Of a stretch of DNA of 64,000 bases, positions 34,401-44,743 are shown one piece after another. The notes beneath the pieces are model-generated. The model saw nothing but the letters and a program-made list of their open reading frames with translations. It did no database searches and was not told where the DNA came from. The stretch is from Primulina eburnea (Eukaryota; Streptophyta; Magnoliopsida; Lamiales; Gesneriaceae): the NCBI RefSeq assembly GCF_022965805.1, contig NC_133109.1:8673375-8737374 (forward strand), read 5' to 3'. How positions within the stretch are numbered: position 1 is the stretch's first letter; every line of letters begins with the position of its first letter. A program made the translations under genes and the position numbers.

Positions 34401-36039
34401 TAGTAAGAGCCGAAATCAAGGGAATCCGAGATCTGGAACCCTTCCCGTAGAATTTCCACTCGTCTGTCATCTCGGGTCTGAATCTGACAATCTTATGGAA
34501 ACAATCTACAGTGGCTCTGTACTTCGTTAGCATGTCAATACCGACTATACAATCAAAATCAGCTAGACCCAACACTATACAATCTAGGTTAATCTCATGC
34601 CCCTCAAACTGTAGAATGCAATGTCTAACCGTAGTTACAGATATCAATCCACTTCCCAACGGAGAATTAATAGACACAACATCTAGTAAAGACTCAACAG
34701 GCAATGAATGTAACAATGCAAATCGCTCCGAAATGAATGTATGCGATACACCAGTATCTATCAATATATAAGCAGGATAACCGCAAAGGGAACAGTTACC
34801 TACTATAACATCATATGGGGCATCCTGTGCTTGCTCCTCTGTCAATGCAAAAACCTGAGCCTGTTGTCGGGGAGGTTGGCTCACGGTCTGGCTACCTCTG
34901 CCTCTGGGCTGCGTCTGTGTCTGTGGTGGCTGAAAGGAGTGAACAGATGAAGCTTGCCTCTCAGGCTGAGCTACAGATGCAGATGACCCTGCACCTTGAA
35001 ATCTCTGTGAGCTTCTCTGGGGACACACTTTGGCGAAGTGCCCCTGTTGTCTACATATGTTACATCTGCTCACTACACCCCGGCACTGCTCTGTCGCATG
35101 TCTACCCCCACAAGAACTGCAGTAGACACCTGTATACCTGGTACTCTGATCAGAACCACCCTGTCTGGATCCACTGGAGCTTGAAGAACTGCTCCCAGGT
35201 CTTTTGAACTGCTTCCCTTTTGCTTTCAACTGATCCTTTCGCCCGCTGCTACTACCGCCACTTTCAAATCTAAGAGGAGGTTGTGCTGGAGGTAGTGGTG
35301 GTCTCGGACTCGGAGCAACATACGGAGCACTCCGTTGCCTAAGCAGTCCTGCTTCTGCTCCTTTGGCACGGTTCAAGGCCTCAGCGAAATTGTTGGGTCT
35401 TCCAGTATTTACCAACGTAAAGATATCGGGATTTAAGCCGTTTATAAACTGATCTGCCACGGCCTCATCACTATCTGAAACATGAGGTGCAAAACGAAGC
35501 AAGGAAGAAAATTTAGCGACGTACTCTTCGATGTTCAGTTGCCCTTGCCTTAAGTTTGCAAACTCACCGCCTTTATCTTTACGGTAGGATATAGGAAAGA
35601 ATCGCAGATAAAACTCTGTCTTGAACACTTTCCATGTAATCTCCGTGCCACGCTGTTCCAATGCTCTTTTGATGTTCATCCACCAATTCTTAGCCACGTC
35701 TTGCAGTTGATGGCCAATGAGTTTCACTCTTTTCTCATCATTGTATTCGAGAGATTCGAACAACATCTCGATATCCTCCAACCAGCTTTCACATTCGATG
35801 GAGTTTTCTGTACCTCGTAAGGTAGGTGGTCGGAAAGACTGGAATCGTTTGAGCAACATCTCCATTGGCGTAGCAGTAACATCCATTGGATCCCCGGATG
35901 TGCTACCCTGTTCTGGTGCTGTAGGTCGTAGAGGCACTGCTGCTCTTCTAGGAGGCATGTATCTGCTATTCAACCAAGTTAGTATACAAGCTATACAAAC
36001 TGTCTCAGCCCTCCTCTGATCATTTATGCTGTAATACAA
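31426..36039 (-). pseudogene. Element 2 Ty3 chromovirus gag-pol with three nonsense codons
   Basis: One reading frame of about 1538 codons, closely related to the Element B polyprotein, is split only by in-frame stops at 34080-34078, 32481-32479 and 32076-32074. By comparison with Element B these replace Arg (CGA to TGA, before KKDGSMRLC), Trp (TGG to TGA, in EWK-DHI) and Tyr (to TAA, in CEFS-NNSY). Order: gag with two zinc knuckles ([27 protein letters not shown]); protease LIDTGVSHTF, with Val after DTG; RT with FIDDILVYS; RNase H ([17 protein letters not shown]); integrase with H2C2 and the DDE signature; a GPYEIL module; and a C-terminal chromodomain-like tail ([12 protein letters not shown]...EEATWE). 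The likely start is MPPRR at 35958 rather than the first ATG. No frameshift is present, so decay is recent. Confidence 0.92.
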
Positions 36040-36161
36040 GTCAGATAATCATACAACATGCAATAATGAAAGCAATAAATCATGCTAGCACATCATAAAG
36101 CAAGGAAGAAGACTCGATCTACCCCGCTCATTCTATCTTATCTCACTCTAAAGGATCTATG
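36040..36161 (-). mobile_element. Element 2 5' leader
   Basis: Short untranslated stretch between PBS and gag, with CTCAGCCCTCCTCTGATCAT (also in the Element B leader). Nothing else recognisable. Confidence 0.6.
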
Positions 36162-36173
36162 ACTCTGATACCA
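36162..36173 (-). other. Element 2 primer binding site
   Basis: TGGTATCAGAGT on the minus strand, five bases inside the 5' LTR that starts at 36179. It matches initiator tRNA-Met at 11 of 12 bases. Confidence 0.82.
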
Positions 36174-36178
36174 CCTGT

Positions 36179-36350
36179 TGTGGGGACCCGGGCTCTAATT
36201 CTTTTTCTTGGGATTAAATGGATCGTTGTTATAAAACGTGGGTCAAATTTTCGCTTTTTACATTAAATCAAGTGTAACTAAACAAACATAAGTTCTTAGT
36301 TTAATTCACAATATAAAACATAAAGTACATGTCTTGATTTATACACAACT
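36179..36350 (-). mobile_element. Element 2 5' LTR, piece 1
   Basis: Begins TGTGGGGACCCGGGCTC, the same terminus as the Element B LTRs, and runs to ATACACAACT. The GAG-only element then interrupts it. The LTR continues at 41216. Confidence 0.88.
36346..36350. repeat. Target-site duplication CAACT of the GAG-only element (second copy 41211-41215)
   Basis: CAACT lies directly left of TGATGCGAACG and directly right of GATTCACGTCA. Confidence 0.92.
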
Positions 36351-37264
36351 TGATGCGAACGTGGACGTCCCAAGGAAAGCATGGGATCCTTTGCAGTTGC
36401 CGGAGGGACCAATCACGAGGGGTCGACTAAAGAGATTCAAGGAGGCGCTACAAGGAGTCATGAGCAAGCCGGAAGAGGTCGTGATGCATGGGAGTACGTT
36501 TGGAGGCCAACGGAAAGTCATTCAAGCATTGATGTTGCTAACCGAGTCTGGACGGACCAGTACATGGACCTGCACACGGGGTCCGTGTCCTTCACAACCC
36601 GAGATGAGTTTTTACAGTGGCTCCACGGACCTGGAGAGACCCAGGCACGGGGTCCGTGCCCTTTGTTATTGGCGAAGACAGTGCCTACACGGACCCGCAC
36701 ACGGAGGCGAGCACGGGGTCCGTGTCCCTTGTTTCCGACTGAAGAGTTTTACAGTATGTACACGGACCCGGACACGGAGGTGTACACGGGGTCCGTGTCC
36801 TATGTTTTCTGCGCGGATTTGTTTCCTTTTCTAGAGTTTTATTATTTTGGGAGACTAGATTTTTGATATCTTTTCTTTATTATAATGTATTTGGACGAAA
36901 AAAAAACACAATACACATATTATTTTGAGTTTATCAAACTTGTGAGAATTTTCTCTCAACTTTTCAAAGCTTTTAGCTTTGTTAAATCAAATCAAACTTA
37001 TCAAAGTTTTTAACTTTGTGGCGTTTGTCGATCGTTGCTTGTGCGGATTGTCGTAGGCAAAGTTCTTCGAAGGTTCGTATAGTTTTCGATTGTTTATCCT
37101 CGTGTTTATTTGTGGCTAAACTCTTGCTAGTTTAGAGGTGAATATCACACAATACTTGAATCAAAAGATCGGGAAAACACACGGATCTTAATATCGTAAT
37201 TGAATAGAGGGTGCGATTTATTTTTAATCGTGTTTGCTATTTATTCGTATCAAGATTCACGTCA
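36351..37264 (+). mobile_element. GAG-only element 5' LTR (914 bp)
   Basis: TGATGCGAACG...TTCACGTCA. Its first ~130 bp keep a reading frame (GPITRGRLKRFKEALQG) that resembles the tail of Ty3 polyproteins, meaning coding sequence once ran into the 3' LTR. Four CACGGGGTCCGTG palindromes lie at 36561-36800, followed by an AT-rich stretch with a weak TATA-like ATTATAATG at about 36879. Confidence 0.9.
36561..36800. repeat. Palindromic CACGGACCCG/CACGGGGTCCGTG cluster, 5' LTR
   Basis: Four CACGGGGTCCGTG blocks alternate with CACGGACC(C/T)G blocks. Opposite-strand pairing of GGACC and GGTCC gives many possible hairpins. The 3' LTR has three blocks (40577-40744), consistent with loss of one unit by recombination between repeats. 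Confidence 0.84.
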
Positions 37265-37266
37265 TT

Positions 37267-37278
37267 TGGTATCAGAGC
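37267..37278 (+). other. GAG-only element primer binding site
   Basis: TGGTATCAGAGC, two bases after the 5' LTR. A perfect 12-base match to the initiator tRNA-Met 3' end. Confidence 0.9.
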
Positions 37279-37954
37279 TTTAGGTTTATTGAATTCAAGT
37301 AAATTATCTTGTTCTTAAATTGCATATCTGTATTATCTATTCGTTTATTTTCAGATCTGTTTTGTTCTATCGTTCTTCGTAATTTTTTGGTGAATCTGTG
37401 ATTCTCGAAATTTGTTGGTGATTTTTTTGTTTTTTTTTTTGGATTTTCGAGTAGTACTCAAGCCAAAAAAAAAAAAAAAAAAAGAGTACAAAATATTCCG
37501 AAAATTCACCATTATTTCATTTTGATATCTTGTTCTATTTTCTTTAGAGAGTCATATTTAATTGTCTCTCACAGTCAAAAAAAAAAAAATTCATATTCGA
37601 ATTTCTTGTCTACACAGTCCAAGTGAGTCGGTCGCATTTGTTCACAAGTTTGAACCTTGATTGTTTGATATCCCAAATACAAAGCTTGAGCACACTTTTG
37701 AGAGTACTATCAAATTCGAGTGGAAACATTTGAGTGTGAGTGTTATTTCTTTGGAGTGACTAGTGAGTATTTGTTGTGAGCAAAAAAATAAGAGAGGAGA
37801 GACGAGTGAATTTCTTTGGAGTGACCGGTGAGCTTTTGTGGTGAGGGAAAAAGACGAGTGCGAGTGAATTTTTCATTGGAGTGATTTGTGAGGATTTGTG
37901 GTGAGGAAATTTATTTATTTTATTGTTTTATACTAACCTTTTCTTGCAGGTATT
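37279..37954 (+). mobile_element. GAG-only element leader with possible intron end
   Basis: About 680 bp of AT-rich untranslated sequence with homopolymer runs (poly-T at about 37431, poly-A at about 37466 and 37577) and repeated GTGAGT..GGAGTGA phrases at 37735-37900. It ends in a strong 3' splice-site pattern: branch-point-like TACTAAC (37931-37937), a pyrimidine run and TTGCAG (37944-37949), six bases before the ORF ATG. A donor such as AAGTAAAT near 37300 is possible. Splicing is inferred only. Confidence 0.55.
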
Positions 37955-40891
37955 ATGATTGACGAACGTCAATTTAAAACGATGTTAGGAGGGTTGGATA
38001 GAAGGTGGGAGAATAAACGAGGTAGTAGAGTTGGAGGAGATGCGTTGTTGAACATGGATCGTTATAGGAGATTTGATGAGGATAAGGGGTATAGAAGCCG
38101 GGAAGGGTATAGACTTAGTGGCACGAAGATGACCATTCCATTTTTCAGTGGGGAAGCCGATCCAAAGGCGTACCTTGAGTGGGAAGAGAGAATGGAGTGT
38201 GTATTTGAGAGTCGGGAGAATTATACCGAAGCAATGAAGGTAAGACGAGCTTGCAGTGAGTTTACCGACTATGCTAGTACTTGGTGGGATAAGTTAGTAC
38301 TAGGTAGGAGACGATGTGGGTATGACCATATAATTACGTGGGATGAGATGAAAAGGGTGATGAGGAAACAGTTTGCTCCAAATCAAAATAATAGGAGAGG
38401 TGGCAGGAGAGATGAGCATAGCTTGTATGATGATTCATTGGCTTCCCCTTGGCGGACGAGCTTGGAAGAGAAGAAGGTCATGACTAGACCGAAGTTTGTC
38501 TCGAAGCATGGGTATCAAGGTACATCTAAAATTTCAAAATTTAGTACTTTTGATATTCAATGTATTTGGTGTCTAGAGTTTGGACATTATATTACCCAAT
38601 GTCCACGTGAGGAGATGACTGTAGTAAAATCGCCAGTTGAACTTAGATCCCAAAGGGAGGTTGCGGATGAGGTTGAGGTGGTAGTTGAATGTGAATCTAA
38701 GGTTGCAGTCGAGTGTGGAGTTGAAGTGAGCATTGATGTTGAGCCTAAAGTGGAGGTTGAGAGGATTGAGGAGGTTGGTACTCCACTAATTTCTGACTTG
38801 AGCATAGAGTGTTGTGCGGTGGAGGGTGAATTCTTAGATGGTGAATTTAGTTCTAATGTGTGTGCTATGGAGGAGAAAGAAGAAAGTAGTAATAATTTGT
38901 TGCACGCATGCTATGATTCATCATGTACTTTTCTTGATCAACCTATTTCAATTGTAATTACTGATGATCAACTACAATTTAATTGTGAGAGTGAAAAAGA
39001 ATTTAAAATGGCCGAAAAAAAGAGTGTCCAAAAGAGTGACATGGCATTAGAAAAAGAGAAAGAAAAATATATGGTCGAAAGAAAGAGTGAACAAAAGAGT
39101 GAGATGACCATAGAAAAGAGAAAAGAGAGTGAAGAAGAGGCCAAAGAAAAAGAAAAGAAAAATAATTTGATGGCCCAAAGGAGTGAAAAGAGTGAGGATG
39201 AGAGTTGTTTATTATTGCATAAACCATTTCATGTACCTTTGTACAAAGTGGTTTATTCTCATTGTGATGATATAGCCGGTTCAATCCCGAGCATTTTTAT
39301 TTCTCCTTTGCAGGATTCTGATGAAGTCATGATGAGGAGGCGAGCAAGTGTTGATGGTATAAAAATGCAATGGGATGATCCGCATGACGTTGGGTGCAAT
39401 CAAGGTGAGGTAAAGTTAGTTGCCGACGCAACAACCATGAGGTATGATTTGCTTCCTTACCTTAAGTCATTGTTGTTTTGTTTGCAAGAATGGGTTGAAA
39501 ATGTGATGTTTAGGAGGGATGAATGTGATTTAATCTTTGTGCCTAGACTTCATAGATTTGAGAATGTTGACATATTGAATAAATCAAATTTCAATGTTAG
39601 TGATTGCGAACTTTCAAGAGTTGTCAAAGCGATGAGTTTTTGTTATGACGGAGAATTTTATGCATTATGTTCAAATCTTTGTGATGGGTTAACTATTTAC
39701 ATGGGTAGTACATCTAGTGTGTCCTATTTCCATGATTTATATTTTTTGGGTGATAGTGGTGAAAGGAGCATGAATGAATATAAGAATTTCTATGTTCATG
39801 ATGAATATATTTTGAAGGAGCTTAAATTGTTCATGTTATGTTCATTTTATGAATTGACCACTAGTGGGGCGTACTGTTGTGATTTCATCATTGATGAAAT
39901 GCATGATTATATGTGTTGGTTGCATATGAAAAGGTATGTCAAGTTGTGTGTTGATAGATGCATTGCATATAGGAAAAAGGCATCTAAGCTTAATTCTTAT
40001 GTGTGGCATGAAGTAATTCTTATTCCTAGTGAACTATGGTTGTGCACTTGTGTGAAAATTTTTGTGTTGTTAACTAGGTCTAAGAAGGGGAGAAATCTGA
40101 TCTTTGTGATAGTTAATGATGTCTTATCACTTGGTGTCATTTGTTATTTGATGTTTGGTGTAAGTGATGTTTACAAGAAGAGAGCAACCAAGAAGATGAG
40201 GTTCCAAACGTCAATGGTATCAATGGCGCACATGGGGAATAGCACCTACAAAATTGAACTTCGAGGTAAGCATGTTGGTCACATAATCTTTGTTATTACT
40301 AACTTGCTTCGTTTTTGTGTAGGTAGCACAGATTTGAGGACAAACCCTTTTCAAGAAGGGGAGGATGATGCGAACGTGGACGTCCCAAGGAAAGCATGGG
40401 ATCCTTTGCAGTTGTCGGAGGGACCAATCACGAGGGGTCGACTAAAGAGATTCAAGGAGGCGCTACAAGGAGTCATGAGCAAGCCGGAAGAGGTCGTGAT
40501 GCATGGGAGTACGTTTGGAGGCCAACGGAAAGTCATTCAAGCATTGATGTTGCTGACCGAGTCTGGACGGACCAGTACACGGACCTGCACACGGGGTCCG
40601 TGCCCTTTGTTATTGGCGAAGACAGTGACTACACGGACCCGCACACGGAGGCGAGCACGGGGTCCGTGTCCCTTGTTTCCGACTGAAGAGTTTTACAGTA
40701 TGTACACGGACCTGGACACGGAGGTGTACACGGGGTCCGTGTCCTATGTTTTCTGCTCGGATTTGTTTCCTTTTCTAGAGTTCTATTATTTTGGGAGACT
40801 AGATTTTCGATATCTTTTCTTTATTATAATGTATTTGGACGAAAAAAAAAAACACAATACACATATTATTTTGAGTTTATCAAACTTGTGA
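37955..40891 (+). CDS. Gag-like ORF fused to an integrase tail (978 aa)
   Basis: One uninterrupted ORF fills the element. Residues about 60-150 are a Ty3 gag (FSGEADPKAYLEWEERME, ASTWWDKL, TWDEMKRVMRKQF). A CCHC knuckle CIWCLEFGHYITQC lies near 208-221. Next are Val/Glu repeats and a highly charged Lys/Glu stretch (about 340-410) that could form a coiled coil. Residues ~430-700 are Cys-rich and unknown to me. Near 707-720, SKKGRNLIFVIV resembles the start of an integrase core, and 760-805 (YKIELRG...TDLRTNPFQEGED) matches the C-terminal tail of many plant Ty3 integrases. The last ~170 residues read into the 3' LTR. No protease, RT or RNase H motif is seen. The long open frame despite LTR divergence suggests selection or recent origin. 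Start chosen for its position just after the splice acceptor. Confidence 0.8.
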   Translation: MIDERQFKTMLGGLDRRWENKRGSRVGGDALLNMDRYRRFDEDKGYRSREGYRLSGTKMTIPFFSGEADPKAYLEWEERMECVFESRENYTEAMKVRRACSEFTDYASTWWDKLVLGRRRCGYDHIITWDEMKRVMRKQFAPNQNNRRGGRRDEHSLYDDSLASPWRTSLEEKKVMTRPKFVSKHGYQGTSKISKFSTFDIQCIWCLEFGHYITQCPREEMTVVKSPVELRSQREVADEVEVVVECESKVAVECGVEVSIDVEPKVEVERIEEVGTPLISDLSIECCAVEGEFLDGEFSSNVCAMEEKEESSNNLLHACYDSSCTFLDQPISIVITDDQLQFNCESEKEFKMAEKKSVQKSDMALEKEKEKYMVERKSEQKSEMTIEKRKESEEEAKEKEKKNNLMAQRSEKSEDESCLLLHKPFHVPLYKVVYSHCDDIAGSIPSIFISPLQDSDEVMMRRRASVDGIKMQWDDPHDVGCNQGEVKLVADATTMRYDLLPYLKSLLFCLQEWVENVMFRRDECDLIFVPRLHRFENVDILNKSNFNVSDCELSRVVKAMSFCYDGEFYALCSNLCDGLTIYMGSTSSVSYFHDLYFLGDSGERSMNEYKNFYVHDEYILKELKLFMLCSFYELTTSGAYCCDFIIDEMHDYMCWLHMKRYVKLCVDRCIAYRKKASKLNSYVWHEVILIPSELWLCTCVKIFVLLTRSKKGRNLIFVIVNDVLSLGVICYLMFGVSDVYKKRATKKMRFQTSMVSMAHMGNSTYKIELRGKHVGHIIFVITNLLRFCVGSTDLRTNPFQEGEDDANVDVPRKAWDPLQLSEGPITRGRLKRFKEALQGVMSKPEEVVMHGSTFGGQRKVIQALMLLTESGRTSTRTCTRGPCPLLLAKTVTTRTRTRRRARGPCPLFPTEEFYSMYTDLDTEVYTGSVSYVFCSDLFPFLEFYYFGRLDFRYLFFIIMYLDEKKKHNTHIILSLSNL
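40353..40365 (+). other. GAG-only element polypurine tract
   Basis: AAGAAGGGGAGGA directly before the 3' LTR start TGATGCG. It is also read as part of the ORF (EGED). Confidence 0.88.
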
Positions 40892-41210
40892 GAATTTTCT
40901 CTCAACTTTTCAAAGCTTTTAGCTTTGTTAAATCAAATCAAACTTATCAAAGTTTTTAACTTTGTGGCGTTTGTCGATCGTTGCTTGTGCGGATTGTCGT
41001 AGGCAAAGTTCTTCGAAGGTTCGTATAGTTTTCGATTGTTTATCCTCGTGTTTATTTGTTGCTAAACTCTTGCTAGTTTAGAGGTGAATATCACACAATA
41101 CTTGAATCAAAAGATCGGGAAAACACACGGATCTTAATATCGTAATTGAATAGAGGGTGTGATTTATTTTTAATCGTGTTTGCTATTTATTCGTATCAAG
41201 ATTCACGTCA
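40366..41210 (+). mobile_element. GAG-only element 3' LTR (845 bp)
   Basis: Same ends as the 5' LTR. It is shorter because one palindrome unit and its flank (present near 36570-36650) are absent. About ten base differences elsewhere. The ORF of the element terminates inside it at 40891. Confidence 0.9.
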
Positions 41211-42556
41211 CAACTAGTGTTCACTATCATCTAAACTCAAATGATAATACAAGTCTAACAAAAGAACCACTAGTCCTCTGCTGCGCCCGATATCACCACG
41301 CTATCACGATCATCTCTGTCTCGACCCAGATCCTGCCCCACCTGTTGTTATGCACACATACAGACTGAACAACAGCCGGAAAACCGGTGAGAACAAATCT
41401 CAGTATAAACATGTATACATGCATTAAAACAATCTAAACACATGAAACATGCTAATATGAATAACATTCATATATAATCATGCAATGCGAATCTAATCAT
41501 GTCTAGACTCGACTCGACTAGAACTCTAGGGATCCCGTGGTGAATAAGACGATCTATCACCTACCCTCCCAATCGGGGTGACGGTATGTCTTATTCCTAG
41601 ACTTCGGCCTGATCTGTATCCACATCTACAATAGGGGCGGTGATCTTCCCCTAAGCTGTGATATCGCCGAACATCTAGAAGTCTGGATGATCTCGCAGAC
41701 TTTCCTATCTTAATGCATGAATACACAATCTGTAAACAAGCATAATCATCTGAACATGATTTGCATACAAGTTCTATAAGCAAATCGATCTATAACAACC
41801 ATAATCATATCAAGACATAGATAATAAAACAAGTATGTGATTTTGGTTGGGAAACTCAAATGTGATCTTATTTGAGTCGTAATTCCCCCAAACAAAACAT
41901 GTACTATACCTTTCGTCGCACAATTGTCGAAGTCTCGAAGACGAATCTGTCACTATCAGATCTGAAATACAAATGGGAATACATATTCTATTAATCTCTA
42001 ATCTAATCAACCCATATCTAATTCTATACATGATCTCGGTACAATTTGACGGCATAACGACGTAATTCTTCGATACCGATTAATTCAACTCTCATCATAC
42101 ATTAATATCTACCTTCCACAATACATAATCAACCCCATAGAACATCATACTCTCAAAAATCTGCATAATTCAATATTACACATGCTGAAAAATCATAATC
42201 ATCATGTAACATCTCCGTTTCTCGATCCCGTTCCGAATATATGATGTTTATAATCATAAGAACATATATCTACAAGCATATTCAAGTTTTCCTAACACCA
42301 GTATTTCAAATCATGTTGAAAGTGAACAATACTTACATCACCTTGTAGCTTGGAGTGAGAGGAGCTCAAAACCGCAATCGTATTTAAATTTGGATGTATG
42401 AATCTCACAAACTCACAATTCCAAGTGATGGAGAAACTTAAAGCCTCTCTCTGAATTCTTCTCGGTTATCAGCTAAGTGAGGGGAGGAAATGAAATTACA
42501 GTATATATATCTTGCATGTCTTATAACACATGGCTCATTCTTTTCACTACACGTCT

Positions 42557-42657
42557 CGCGCAGATGCGCGGCATTACTCGCGCATGTGCGCGAGACCTAC
42601 GGTCTCGACAATTCAACACCTCGCGCATATGCGTCACTCTTGTCGCGCATATGCGCC
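42557..42657. repeat. Palindromic CGCGCATATGCGC cluster, Element 2 5' LTR (partial)
   Basis: Four units matching the first four of the cluster at 30868-31182, with GCGCCATTC changed to GCGTCACTC. The rest of the cluster is displaced beyond the window by Copia-2 and Element A. Confidence 0.85.
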
Positions 42658-42660
42658 CAA

Positions 42661-42665
42661 GCTTC
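42661..42665. repeat. Target-site duplication GCTTC of Copia-2 (second copy 51859-51863)
   Basis: GCTTC flanks both ends. The intact site is visible in the other LTR copy as CCCAAGCTTCTGGACAG near 30970. Confidence 0.93.
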
Positions 42666-44729
42666 TGAAAGCGGACCAGTTACGGTGGCCGGAAACGCAA
42701 CGGAAGCACAAAAATCGAATTTTTATGAAGAAAATTTCGGCCACCATGGAATCTTTGTGTAATATTTTCGAAATCAAACAAAAACACATGCATAGGATGT
42801 TTTAGAAAATTACCTATCAACCTCTTGAGGTTGATGTAATGGCTCCAACTAAAGTATGAATACTTTAGCTCTTCTTGGTAGACAAATCTACAAGCACACC
42901 TTCCTCTTCAAGAAAAAGGCCCACCACTTAGCTATGTAAATCCCTTCTTACTTTGCACTAGAAAAGCAAGAAGATTTTTCAAAGAGAAATTTTGTTCTCA
43001 ACAAATTGAAGAACAAAACAAGAAAAATTTTTAGGAGAGAAAAGCTTAGAGTTTCGGCCAAGGTGAGAGTAAGAATGAGGGAGAGAATTTGAGTCTAGGT
43101 AGTGAGAAAAGCAACTCTCAAAAGCAACAAAAAGTTGCATGCCTAGTCTCCAACCCTTCACCTCCCCAAAGCATGCAAACCCTAGAATGACATGCATATA
43201 ATATAGTTTTTAACACATTAAAAACCATAGACTAAATTTTAATTATCTCAAACACATTTGAGATTAATTAAATACTACTTGAATTTATTCAAGTCCCACT
43301 AGTTAAATAATTATTTTAATTGAGCTCTACTAGACTCAATAATATTAATTCAACACTTGAATTATATTTAATTATTTGGACTCTACTAGGTCCACTAGTG
43401 TTTAATTAATTCAACACTTGAATTAATTTAATTTAGTCCCCAATAATGTTTATGAAAATCACAATTTTCAACTACATTATTTACTTGGCCAAATTTTAAT
43501 CTTAGGAACACTTCCATAAATTAAAATTTATATTTCTCACTTAGAAGTCATACTTCTATTTTTCTTAACGCTTATAAACACATTTATAAGCCGTTCAACA
43601 CATTGAACTATTTTTACTTCTCATCGGGATTTACAAAGCAAGTACTTGTGTGGCCCTCAATGGTTCATTGATACAACTAGCCGTGGGTTCACATCTCTAT
43701 GTGATTCGAACTAAACATGTCCTTATTCGAGCATACCCCAATTGCTCCATTCTTACTTATCAACTCCTTGATAGTAAGTACGTCAGAACTCAAGTCTGAT
43801 AGTACCCAACCAATCACGTTAAACGCCTAGCAGCATCGCTTACGTGATTCCCTAGGTATCACATGATAGTGCCTGCAAGAACCATTCAATTATGGTTAGC
43901 GTACAGTACGGTCCCTTCAACTCATATATCCCGACCGATTCGACAACTATTGGTCTATCGAGAGTTGTCAATGAATCGATACTATGTGTCATGTTGTGGT
44001 TGCATCGATGGTGTAATCTATGAAACCCCTTTCATAATTACCACCATACTCTGATCAGAGATTTCAACCCACACATACATGAAAAACACATAGGATATCC
44101 ATACCCGTAGGTAAGCGGTGAATCCCCGACTACAATGCATCGACTCCTATGTGTTTCGACAGAACACCCAACCTTGCCACCTGATGACCCCATGAGAGTC
44201 GGTAAACAAGTCAAAGTGTAATTCTAGCACATAGAGTCTCAATGTTGTCCCGGGTCATAAGGACTAATTCTGTACAACCATAAACCAGGACTTTTCCACT
44301 CGATAAGTGAGAACCACTTGGAAAGTCCTTTTATGGAGGGTTGTTCAGTGCACTCTACAAGGAGCACCTATCTGCATGTTCGGACATCACAATGTCCCCT
44401 ACCAATGAAACATGGTACTCACATCGCAGATACTAGTCTCTAACTCGAGCGGCCTTTATCCTTCTTACTGGCGGCTGAATCGACTAGGAACGGTTTAGAA
44501 TATACAGTATTCCAAATATGAGTTTCATGATACTCATCATATGAGCATCTCATATTCTTTCTACTATTTGTATATTCAAGGGCTTTATCTATGCAACTAG
44601 CATGGGTATACAGATAAAGATGTGCCATAATAATAATTTCAAATATTATTAAAATAAAGATTGCTTATACATAGAGTTTCATTGTGAACACTCGGCCAAC
44701 ACTTGGCTCGACGGGCACCTACTCTAACA
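42666..44729 (-). mobile_element. Copia-2 3' LTR (2064 bp)
   Basis: TGAAAGCGG...CTCTAACA. Related to the Copia-1 LTR throughout its inner half (43600-44729 is very similar) but more divergent in the outer half. Confidence 0.9.
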
Positions 44730-44740
44730 ATCTCCCACTT
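44730..44740 (-). other. Copia-2 polypurine tract
   Basis: AAGTGGGAGAT on the minus strand just before the 3' LTR, identical to that of Copia-1. Confidence 0.85.
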
Positions 44741-44743
44741 GCA

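Larger units (their letters stand above)
36351..41210 (+). mobile_element. GAG-only Ty3 retrotransposon (TR-GAG-like)
   Basis: A complete 4860-bp element on the plus strand: LTRs 36351-37264 (914 bp) and 40366-41210 (845 bp), PBS 37267-37278, PPT 40353-40365 and TSD CAACT. The interior holds one long ORF with a gag N-terminus and zinc knuckle, no protease, RT or RNase H, and a short integrase tail. It has everything needed in cis for replication but no enzymes. The LTRs differ by about ten substitutions plus a ~70-bp length difference in the palindrome region, so it is older than Copia-1 and Element B. It is the only plus-strand element among those inserted here. Confidence 0.9.
41216..42665 (-). 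mobile_element. Element 2 5' LTR, piece 2
   Basis: Continues the LTR after the GAG-only element and its TSD. It overlaps the other LTR copy (20326-21125 plus 30445 onward) with roughly 1 percent differences by eye. It includes the TATA-like run at about 42502-42509 and the first four CGCGCATATGCGC palindromes (42557-42657), then is cut by Copia-2. Confidence 0.87.

Noticed and set aside
31426..36039. Endogenous plant pararetrovirus
   Set aside because: Integrase, LTRs, PPT and 5-bp TSDs are present, and RT-RNaseH-integrase order is that of Ty3 elements; no movement protein.
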